From Streptococcus infantis (GTDB lineage Bacteria > Bacillota > Bacilli > Lactobacillales > Streptococcaceae): 64,000 bases of DNA. Positions within the stretch are counted from its first letter, which is position 1. Every line of letters starts with the position of its first letter. The position numbers were made by a program, and so were the translations under genes. The stretch covers positions 1-64,000 of the forward strand of contig NZ_JYGT01000009.1 in NCBI RefSeq assembly GCF_000960085.1, read 5' to 3'. Of the stretch, positions 57,327 through 64,000 are shown piece after piece. The notes beneath the pieces are model-generated. The model was not told where the DNA came from and searched no databases. It was given only the letters and a program-made list of their open reading frames with translations.

Positions 57327-59173
57327 TCCAGATCGGCAAGATATTTGCCGGACGATATCGGATTATCAAACAAATTGGCCGCGGAGGGATGGCAGACGTC
57401 TACCTGGCCAAAGATTTGATTCTGGATGGGGAAGAAGTTGCTGTAAAGGTTCTGAGAACCAACTATCAGACAGATCCTATCGCTGTTGCACGTTTTCAGC
57501 GTGAAGCGCGTGCGATGGCAGACTTAGATCATCCTCATATCGTTCGAATTACGGATATCGGTGAAGAAGACGGTCAGCAGTACCTAGCTATGGAATATGT
57601 AGCGGGTCTTGACCTCAAACGCTATATCAAAGAACACTATCCTCTCTCTAACGAGGAAGCTGTTCGTATCATGGGGCAGATTCTCTTAGCTATGCGTTTG
57701 GCACATGCAAAGGGAATTGTTCACCGTGATTTGAAACCTCAAAATATTCTCTTGACTCCTGATGGCACTGCAAAAGTTACAGACTTTGGGATTGCGGTGG
57801 CCTTTGCAGAAACAAGTTTGACACAGACCAACTCTATGTTAGGTTCTGTTCACTATCTATCACCTGAACAGGCGCGTGGTTCAAAGGCGACAATACAGAG
57901 TGATATTTATGCCATGGGGATTATTTTCTTTGAAATGTTGACAGGTCATATTCCTTATGATGGCGATAGTGCTGTTACCATTGCACTTCAGCATTTCCAA
58001 AAACCACTTCCTTCTGTCATTGCAGAAAACCCATCAGTGCCACAATCATTGGAAAATGTGGTAATTAAAGCGACAGCTAAAAAATTAACAGACCGTTATC
58101 AAACAGTTTCTGAGATGTATGTTGACTTGTTGAGTAGTCTTTCATACAATCGTCGCAATGAACCAAAGCTAGTATTTGACGATACAAGTAAGGTTGACAC
58201 AAAAACCTTACCAAAGATGTCTCAGTCTACTTTGACAGCGATTCCTAAAGTACAACCGAAGGAAGAAAGTCCTCAGACTCACAAGCAAAATAAAAAGGTG
58301 GCAAGTAAAGAAACTGCTCCAAAACCAGTCAAGAAACGCCGTTTCAAAGCAAGATATTTGGTACTTTTGGCCAGCTTTATACTTGTTTTAGCTTCCCTTT
58401 TCTGGATTGTATCGAAAACACCAGCTACTGTTGAGATTCCAAAAGTTGCAGGTCAAACTGTTGCTGAAGCTAAGGAAAACTTGAAAAAAGCGAATTTTGA
58501 GATTGGTGAGGAGAAGACCGAAGCTAGTGATACCGTAGAAGAAGGTCGGGTCATCCGAACAGATCCAGATGCTGGTTCATCTCGCAAAGAAGGAATTAAA
58601 GTTAATCTCATTATCTCTTCAGGTCAACAATCCTTTAAGTTAGGAAATTATGTTGGTCGTAAATCAACAGACGTTATTGCAGAGTTGAAAGGAAAAAAAG
58701 TTCCTGAAAACCTCATTAAGGTTGTAGAAGAAGAATCAAGTGAAATAGAGGCAGGTCTTGTTTTGAAACAGAGTCTGTCAGAAGGAACTACTTATGATCT
58801 CAGCAAGGCGACGGAGATTGTCTTAACGGTTGCTAAAAAGGTATCAACTGTACCTATGCCTTATTATATTGGTTCAGGTCTTGAGTTTACGAAGAATAAC
58901 TTAATTCAAATTGTTGGTGTGAAAGAAGCAAATATTGAAGTTGTAGAGGTTTCGACAGCTCCAGATGGTACTGCAGAAGGAACAGTCGTAGATCAAAATC
59001 CTAAACCATATGAGAACATTGATATCACTAAAACTCGAATTAAAATCTTTATATATAAACCTAAAATAAATACTACAACTACGCAAGTACCACAAAATAA
59101 TAGAATTGAGGTAACGCCTTCTCAAACTCATGAGATTGAAACAAGTCAGAATACGACAACTGAGCATAACTAA
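57323..59173 (+). CDS. stkP: Ser/Thr kinase StkP with three PASTA repeats
   Basis: Membrane kinase of 616 residues controlling division and cell-wall synthesis. Kinase domain 1-275: GRGGMADVY loop, Lys42, HRDLKPQN (Asp136), DFG 154-156. Membrane helix ~344-363. Extracellular PASTA repeats at ~369-436, 437-508 and 509-583, then a Thr/Asn-rich tail (584-616). Pneumococcal StkP is about 659 residues with four PASTA repeats as I recall; here one repeat fewer and a different tail. No frameshift is visible. Overlaps phpP by 4 nt. Confidence 0.93.
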   Translation: MIQIGKIFAGRYRIIKQIGRGGMADVYLAKDLILDGEEVAVKVLRTNYQTDPIAVARFQREARAMADLDHPHIVRITDIGEEDGQQYLAMEYVAGLDLKRYIKEHYPLSNEEAVRIMGQILLAMRLAHAKGIVHRDLKPQNILLTPDGTAKVTDFGIAVAFAETSLTQTNSMLGSVHYLSPEQARGSKATIQSDIYAMGIIFFEMLTGHIPYDGDSAVTIALQHFQKPLPSVIAENPSVPQSLENVVIKATAKKLTDRYQTVSEMYVDLLSSLSYNRRNEPKLVFDDTSKVDTKTLPKMSQSTLTAIPKVQPKEESPQTHKQNKKVASKETAPKPVKKRRFKARYLVLLASFILVLASLFWIVSKTPATVEIPKVAGQTVAEAKENLKKANFEIGEEKTEASDTVEEGRVIRTDPDAGSSRKEGIKVNLIISSGQQSFKLGNYVGRKSTDVIAELKGKKVPENLIKVVEEESSEIEAGLVLKQSLSEGTTYDLSKATEIVLTVAKKVSTVPMPYYIGSGLEFTKNNLIQIVGVKEANIEVVEVSTAPDGTAEGTVVDQNPKPYENIDITKTRIKIFIYKPKINTTTTQVPQNNRIEVTPSQTHEIETSQNTTTEHN

Positions 59174-59196
59174 AGAGTCAACCTTGCTTATTAATC

Positions 59197-59233
59197 AATC
59201 TTTGTCACAGTTTTTGTGACAAAGATTTTTTTT
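59197..59233 (+). terminator. Terminator after stkP
   Basis: Perfect 13-bp stem AATCTTTGTCACA / TGTGACAAAGATT with loop GTTTT and a T-run. Confidence 0.92.
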
Positions 59234-59245
59234 CCTTCAAATTTA

Positions 59246-59254
59246 TGATAAAAT
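59246..59254 (+). promoter_or_regulatory. Extended -10 promoter of the ThrE-like pair
   Basis: TGATAAAAT, 27 nt before the first gene, followed by AAAAGGAGG ribosome site. Confidence 0.6.
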
Positions 59255-59281
59255 AAAATGGAGTTTTAAAAGGAGGAAAAC

Positions 59282-60040
59282 ATGGACGAAGTCAAACAAC
59301 TGAATGCAGTGATCGATGTCATTATGTTAGCAGGAACAATACTGCTTCGCAATGGTTCTGAAATATATCGTGTTGAAGATACCATGATTCGGATTGCTCA
59401 TTCACAGGGCATTATGGATTGTAATGTTTTAGCTATGCCTGCAGCCATTTTTTTCTCCATTGAAAATACAAATATCTCTCGCATAAAGCGAGTGACCTCC
59501 TCTGCTTATAATATTGAGAAGGTGTGTGATGTCAATCAGATTTCACGGCAACTCGTATCAGGACAACTTGATTTGGAAACAGCCTTTATCCAACTAAAGG
59601 AATTAAATGCTAAGGCCTCTCCCTACACCAATGTTCAACTAACTGCTGCAGCAACCCTTAGTGCTCCCTTCTTTTCAATCATGTTTGGTGGGAATGTCTA
59701 CGATGCCATCGGAGCAGGAGTGGCAACCTTATTTGCCTTTACTTTCTCTCTCTATGTAGAGAAGTTTATTCGTATTCCTTTTATGACAGCTTTTGCAGGT
59801 GCTCTTGTCTTCGGTTTGATTGCACAATTTTGGGCACGCTATTCTGGTTTGCCATCGACAGCTGATTTGGTCATTGCAGGTGCGGTAATGCCATTTGTTC
59901 CCGGAATTGCCCTGACCAATGCTGTTCGAGATATTATGACCAATCACATTAACTCTGGTATGAGCAAGATGTTTGAATCCTTGCTGATTACCCTTGCCTT
60001 GGGGGCTGGAACATCAGTCGCCCTCGTACTCATGAACTAA
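59282..60040 (+). CDS. ThrE-like threonine/serine exporter, N-terminal half
   Basis: Protein of 252 residues of the ThrE_1 (DUF1212) family: soluble N-terminal part with NGSEIYRVEDTMIRIA, then about five helices. In corynebacteria the ThrE exporter is one chain; many Firmicutes carry it as two, as here. The partner starts 1 nt after the stop. Substrate inferred from family only. Confidence 0.82.
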   Translation: MDEVKQLNAVIDVIMLAGTILLRNGSEIYRVEDTMIRIAHSQGIMDCNVLAMPAAIFFSIENTNISRIKRVTSSAYNIEKVCDVNQISRQLVSGQLDLETAFIQLKELNAKASPYTNVQLTAAATLSAPFFSIMFGGNVYDAIGAGVATLFAFTFSLYVEKFIRIPFMTAFAGALVFGLIAQFWARYSGLPSTADLVIAGAVMPFVPGIALTNAVRDIMTNHINSGMSKMFESLLITLALGAGTSVALVLMN

Positions 60041-60041
60041 T

Positions 60042-60491
60042 ATGACAGTAACAACATTTTTATTGCAAGCTCTGGCAAGTTTGCTTGCCATTATCACCTT
60101 TTTAATCGTTTTAAATGTCCAACGTTCCATGCTCATTCCTGGTGGAGTTTTGGGTATGTCAATCTGGCTGCTCTATCTAATACTCAAGGAGCCAACTAAT
60201 GTTATTTTGGCGACCTTTATTGCCGCTGTAATTGGTTCGTGTATTAGTCAGATTATGAGTATCCTCTACAAAACGCCAGCAGTAGTTTTTGCACTAGCTA
60301 TTCTGGCACCACTAGTTCCAGGTTACCTATCCTATAGAACAACTTCCTTCTTCGTTACAGGTGACTACGGACATGCCATTTCTAGTGCCATGTTAGTCAT
60401 GATGTTGGCTCTCGTAATTTCCATTGGAATGGCTAGTGGAACAGTTTTGTTGAAATTGTATCATTATCTCAAAAAGAATCGAGCGAGCTAA
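60042..60491 (+). CDS. ThrE-like threonine/serine exporter, C-terminal half
   Basis: Membrane protein of 149 residues, ThrE_2 (DUF3815) type, with about five helices and the conserved ILAPLVPGYLSYRT stretch. Partner of the preceding gene. Its last codons form part of the terminator stem that follows. Confidence 0.82.
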   Translation: MTVTTFLLQALASLLAIITFLIVLNVQRSMLIPGGVLGMSIWLLYLILKEPTNVILATFIAAVIGSCISQIMSILYKTPAVVFALAILAPLVPGYLSYRTTSFFVTGDYGHAISSAMLVMMLALVISIGMASGTVLLKLYHYLKKNRAS

Positions 60492-60504
60492 GACTCGATT
60501 TTTT
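60477..60504 (+). terminator. Terminator overlapping the 3' end of the exporter gene
   Basis: AATCGAG / CTCGATT with a 10-nt loop and a T-run; the left arm is within the coding sequence. Confidence 0.75.
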
Positions 60505-60550
60505 CGTTGGTAGAGTGGCTGAAAGAACATGGATAGGAAGATGGAGATGA

Positions 60551-60579
60551 ACTTGATTTGGGGAATCAAGTCTTTTTTC
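60551..60579 (+). terminator. Second terminator before mvaS
   Basis: Perfect stem ACTTGATT-TGGGG-AATCAAGT followed by CTTTTTT; stacked 47 nt after the previous terminator. Confidence 0.8.
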
Positions 60580-60598
60580 GCTCATTTGACCTCAATTA

Positions 60599-60607
60599 TG
60601 ATAAAAT
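60599..60607 (+). promoter_or_regulatory. Extended -10 promoter of mvaS-mvaA
   Basis: TGATAAAAT, 46 nt before the chosen mvaS start. Confidence 0.6.
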
Positions 60608-60653
60608 AGAGGTGAACGAATTTTTATAATGAATGATAAAAATAGAGGTAAAT

Positions 60654-61826
60654 ATGAAAATCGGTATTGATAAGATTGGTTTTGCGACCAGTCAATACGT
60701 TTTGAAATTACAAGATTTAGCAGAAGCTCGAGGAACTGATCCTGAAAAATTGAGTAAAGGACTCCTTTTAAAAGAATTGAGTATTGCTCCTTTAACAGAG
60801 GATGTTGTTACCTTGGCTGCTAGTGCAGGAAATTCTATCCTGACTGAAGAAGATAAGCAAGAGATTGATATGGTTATCGTAGCGACAGAATCAGGAGTCG
60901 ATCAAAGTAAGGCAGCTGCAGTTTTTGTACACGGTTTGCTTGGAATTCAACCTTTTGCTCGTAGTTTTGAAATCAAGGAAGCTTGTTATGGTGCAACTGC
61001 GGCCCTTCACTATGCTAAGTTACACGTAGAAAATTCTCCTAAATCAAAAGTGCTGGTGCTGGCTAGTGATATTGCAAAATATGGTGTCGAAACTCCAGGG
61101 GAACCAACCCAAGGAGCAGGCTGTGTTGCTATGTTGATTAGTCAAAATCCACGTGTTATGGTCTTCAACAATGATAACGTTGCGCAGACTCGTGATATTA
61201 TGGACTTTTGGCGTCCAAATTATTCAACGACACCATTTGTAAATGGAGTCTACTCAACACAGCAGTATTTGGATAGCTTAAAAACGACTTGGGAAGAGTA
61301 CCAAAAGCGTTATGATTGCGACTTGAATGATTTTGAAGCTATTTGTTTCCATTTGCCATATCCAAAGCTAGCTCTCAAGGGATTGAAAAAAATTCTTGAT
61401 AAATCTCTACCTCAAGAGAAAAAGGATTTACTTCAAAAACACTTTGATGAGTCCATTATTTATAGCCAAAAAGTTGGGAATATCTATACAGGTTCACTCT
61501 TTTTAGGCCTCTTATCTCTTCTTGAAAATTCTGATAGTCTCAAAGCAGGGGACAAGCTAGCTCTCTATAGCTATGGTAGTGGTGCTGTATCCGAGTTCTT
61601 CAGTGTGGAATTGGTTGAAGGTTATGAACAGCAATTGCAGAAAAATCGCTTAGAATTGCTAGACCAGCGTCAAGCATTGAGCGTAGCTGATTATGAACGA
61701 ATCTTCTTTGAGGAAGCAAACTTGGATGAGTCCGGTTCAGCAACCATGTCAGACTATGAGGGACAGGACTATGCTCTGGTTGAGATTGTAGAACACCAAC
61801 GTCGCTACAGCAAGGTTGAAAAATAA
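60654..61826 (+). CDS. mvaS: Hydroxymethylglutaryl-CoA synthase
   Basis: Thiolase-fold enzyme of 390 residues that condenses acetyl-CoA with acetoacetyl-CoA, first committed step of the mevalonate pathway used by streptococci for isoprenoids. Catalytic Cys lies in IKEACYGATAALHYAK; other blocks are GIDKIGFATS at the start and PTQGAGCVAML. Start 60654 follows AGAGGTA. Shares one base with mvaA. Confidence 0.93.
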   Translation: MKIGIDKIGFATSQYVLKLQDLAEARGTDPEKLSKGLLLKELSIAPLTEDVVTLAASAGNSILTEEDKQEIDMVIVATESGVDQSKAAAVFVHGLLGIQPFARSFEIKEACYGATAALHYAKLHVENSPKSKVLVLASDIAKYGVETPGEPTQGAGCVAMLISQNPRVMVFNNDNVAQTRDIMDFWRPNYSTTPFVNGVYSTQQYLDSLKTTWEEYQKRYDCDLNDFEAICFHLPYPKLALKGLKKILDKSLPQEKKDLLQKHFDESIIYSQKVGNIYTGSLFLGLLSLLENSDSLKAGDKLALYSYGSGAVSEFFSVELVEGYEQQLQKNRLELLDQRQALSVADYERIFFEEANLDESGSATMSDYEGQDYALVEIVEHQRRYSKVEK

Positions 61827-63100
61827 TGAAAAAAAATTGGAATGGATTTGCTAAAAAATCAATTCAAGAGCGCCTTGAGTTCGTTAAGTCTCAGGCGCTT
61901 ACTTCTATGGAAGCCCAAAAAAGTCTTGAGCAAAATGAAAATCTTAGTATAACAGTTGCGGACCAACTGAGTGAAAATGTAGTGGGGACCTTCTCACTTC
62001 CATACTCAGTAGTGCCAGAAGTGTTGGTAAATGGTCAAGAGTACACAGTTCCTTATGTAACAGAAGAACCATCTGTTGTTGCTGCAGCTAGTTTTGCTAG
62101 TAAGATTATCAAACGTGCGGGTGGTTTTACTGCTCAGGTTCATCAACGTCAAATGATTGGTCAGGTAGCTCTTTATCAGGTTCCAGACAGGGATAAAGCA
62201 TGTCAGGCTATTTTGAGTCAGAAAGCAGAGCTACTCGAACAAGCAAACCAAGCCTATCCATCTATTGTCAAACGTGGTGGTGGAGCCAGAGAGCTAACAG
62301 TTGAGAAAATTTCTGGTGAGGCTGACTTTTTAGTGGTTTATCTCCATGTGGATACTCAGGAAGCCATGGGAGCTAATATGCTCAATACCATGCTTGAAGC
62401 TTTAAAACCTAGCTTAGAGGCTCTAAGTCAAGGGCAAAGTTTAATGGGAATTCTATCCAACTATGCAACAGATTCTCTAGTAACTGCAACTTGTAGGATT
62501 GCCTTTCGTTATTTGAGTCGCCAGAAGGATGAAGCGCGTGAACTAGCTGAAAAAATGGTTTTAGCCAGCCAGTTTGCTCAAGCAGATCCTTATCGAGCAG
62601 CTACCCATAACAAAGGAATCTTCAACGGAATCGATGCTCTCTTGATTGCGACAGGAAATGATTGGCGTGCCATCGAAGCAGGAGCGCATGCCTATGCGAG
62701 CCATGATGGCGCCTATCGAGGTCTCAGTCGTTGGACTATGGATTTGAAAACAGAAGAGCTAATTGGAGAGATGACCATGCCGATGCCAGTTGCCACTAAG
62801 GGTGGATCAATTGGTCTCAATCCTCGAGTCGTGCTCAGCCATGAGTTGCTAGGTCATCCATCTGCCAAAGAATTGGCTCAAATTATCGTTTCGATTGGTC
62901 TTGCACAGAATTTTGCAGCCCTTAAGGCTTTGGTCAGTACAGGTATTCAGCATGGACACATGAAACTTCAGGCAAAGTCGTTAGCACTTTTAGCAGGTGC
63001 GACTGAGGCAGAAGTGCCTAAGTTGGTAGAAAGCTTGATTGCAGAAAAAACTTTTAATCTAGAAAAAGCCCAAACTCTTTTGAAAAACTTAAGATCATAA
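61826..63100 (+). CDS. mvaA: Hydroxymethylglutaryl-CoA reductase, class II
   Basis: Protein of 424 residues reducing HMG-CoA to mevalonate. Class II motifs: ENVVGTFSLPYSV near the N terminus, DTQEAMGANMLNTM, ATHNKGIFNGIDALLIATGND, and GGSIGLNP with the catalytic His in HELLGHPSAKELA region. Translationally coupled to mvaS (ATG overlaps its TAA). Confidence 0.93.
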   Translation: MKKNWNGFAKKSIQERLEFVKSQALTSMEAQKSLEQNENLSITVADQLSENVVGTFSLPYSVVPEVLVNGQEYTVPYVTEEPSVVAAASFASKIIKRAGGFTAQVHQRQMIGQVALYQVPDRDKACQAILSQKAELLEQANQAYPSIVKRGGGARELTVEKISGEADFLVVYLHVDTQEAMGANMLNTMLEALKPSLEALSQGQSLMGILSNYATDSLVTATCRIAFRYLSRQKDEARELAEKMVLASQFAQADPYRAATHNKGIFNGIDALLIATGNDWRAIEAGAHAYASHDGAYRGLSRWTMDLKTEELIGEMTMPMPVATKGGSIGLNPRVVLSHELLGHPSAKELAQIIVSIGLAQNFAALKALVSTGIQHGHMKLQAKSLALLAGATEAEVPKLVESLIAEKTFNLEKAQTLLKNLRS

Positions 63101-63101
63101 G

Positions 63102-63134
63102 AAAAACTCAGACGAAACTAGTCTGAGTTTTTTT
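63102..63134. terminator. Bidirectional terminator after mvaA
   Basis: AAAAACTCAGAC / GTCTGAGTTTTTTT with a 7-nt loop between converging genes. Confidence 0.88.
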
Positions 63135-63138
63135 GTGC

Positions 63139-64000
63139 TTAAATACTTTTACCTGGTAAGAGACTAACTGGTAAGAAATAACCAGTCGTGGCAACTTCTT
63201 TGCCCTCGATTTTTTGAAGTAGTAAATCAACTGTTAGGCGAGCAATTTCTTCCAAGGGTTGTTTAATGGTAGTAAGGTGAGGATAGAAATTCTCGATAAA
63301 ATAAGTCCCATCGTATCCAATAACCTTAAGTTGTTCTGGAACAGAAATACCAAGTTCCTGAGCGATTTTCATCACCAAGATGGCTGTCAAATCATCCGAT
63401 GCGAAAACAGCATCTGGTTTTTGTTTGGTTAGGATATTTTTGATTTCCATTTCCTTGCGGAGGGGCGAAAAGTCACTGGAAACATTGATAATAGGAGCTT
63501 TTGGTAAGATAGAAGCAAAACCAGCATGACGAAGTCCAGTTGGTGAATTGGAGTTGTCATTTCCTGTAATCATGATGATAGATTGGGCTCCAGTTTTAGC
63601 CAAGGTCTGAGCAGCTAGGACACCACCAGCATAGTTGTCAGAAGAAACGACAGGGATATCTGGTGATAGGTTACGGTCAAATGAAATAATCGGAGCAGTA
63701 ACGCGATTGTAATCCTCAATCCCAAGGTTATGACTTCCCGAAATGATGCCGTCTACCTGGTTGGCTTCTAGCATTTCGATGTATTCACGTTCTTTTTCCG
63801 AATCGTGTTCACTATTACAAATGATTGTCTTGTAACCTTTTTTGAAGAGTTCGTGTTCCAATTTGTCAATCAATTCAGCATAGAAAACATGGCTGATTTT
63901 AGGGAAAATCAAACCGATTAACTTGGCTGATTTTCCTTGAAGACTTCGAGCTAAGTTATTGGGTTTATAGCCCAGCTCACGCATAGCATCATTAACCTTT
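63139..64000 (-). CDS. scrR: LacI-family repressor, probably ScrR (partial)
   Basis: Minus-strand LacI-type regulator whose 5' end lies beyond the window. Visible are the end of the DNA-binding domain and hinge (KVNDAMRELGYKPNNLARSLQG) and the whole effector domain (KLIGLIFPKISHVFYAEL, IISFDRNL, FASDDLTAILVMKIAQ, VIGYDGTYF). Position directly after mvaA matches pneumococcal scrR, repressor of the sucrose genes; the assignment relies on that order. Confidence 0.8.
   Translation of the reverse strand, partial: KVNDAMRELGYKPNNLARSLQGKSAKLIGLIFPKISHVFYAELIDKLEHELFKKGYKTIICNSEHDSEKEREYIEMLEANQVDGIISGSHNLGIEDYNRVTAPIISFDRNLSPDIPVVSSDNYAGGVLAAQTLAKTGAQSIIMITGNDNSNSPTGLRHAGFASILPKAPIINVSSDFSPLRKEMEIKNILTKQKPDAVFASDDLTAILVMKIAQELGISVPEQLKVIGYDGTYFIENFYPHLTTIKQPLEEIARLTVDLLLQKIEGKEVATTGYFLPVSLLPGKSI

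Overview
The window is a chromosomal segment of a mitis-group Streptococcus (S. mitis, S. oralis or a close relative of S. pneumoniae). The basis is gene order and content remembered for that group: a 5S plus 17-tRNA array, the sczA-czcD-adh-galR-galK-galT order, the trpEGDCFBA-cclA order, the run yqeG-yqeH-yhbY-nadD-yqeK-rsfS ... yefM-yoeB-rny-gmk-rpoZ-priA-fmt-rsmB-phpP-stkP, then mvaS-mvaA-scrR, and a BOX repeat. Base composition is AT-leaning and many promoters carry the streptococcal extended -10 (TGnTATAAT). No database could be searched, so species assignment and product names are by recognition.

Layout. 1-1680: end of an rRNA operon (5S) with 17 tRNAs and a terminator. 1.7-10.2 kb: a lipoprotein; a MarR / NmrA-like oxidoreductase / EgtUV-type ABC importer operon flanked by twin operators; a three-gene SczA-type operon facing the zinc exporter czcD, with two perfect operators between them; a zinc alcohol dehydrogenase broken by a stop codon; a BOX element. 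10.4-15.4 kb: galR facing galK-HAD-galT, then a thioesterase. 15.5-20.4 kb: a VOC protein and exonuclease III, then a two-subunit ABC exporter whose first subunit has an in-frame stop. 20.5-22.5 kb: sugar transferase and aminotransferase, probably the start of teichoic-acid AATGal synthesis. 22.5-30.7 kb: tryptophan synthesis with two tryptophan T-box leaders in series and a second, stand-alone trpB. 30.7-43.9 kb: competence prepilin peptidase cclA, truA, a B6/HMP salvage pair, small membrane genes with a tandem duplication, typA, transporters and yqeG-yqeH. 44-48.3 kb: ribosome assembly, NAD and tRNA modification genes broken up by two structured intergenic elements. 48.4-63.1 kb: yefM-yoeB, RNA decay and replication genes, the PhpP/StkP signalling pair (StkP with only three PASTA repeats), ThrE-type exporter halves and the mevalonate entry genes. 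The window ends inside a LacI-family repressor (probably ScrR).

Most of the window is ordinary core genome. What stands out lies between and inside genes: a ~190-nt multi-hairpin element between yqeH and yhbY; a ~106-bp terminal-inverted-repeat element in two copies whose end sequences differ but pair within each copy; single-base nonsense mutations in two otherwise intact genes; two promoters placed so close to ATG that the mRNAs should be leaderless, plus a competence box eight bases from the cclA start; and the doubled trpB/T-box arrangement.
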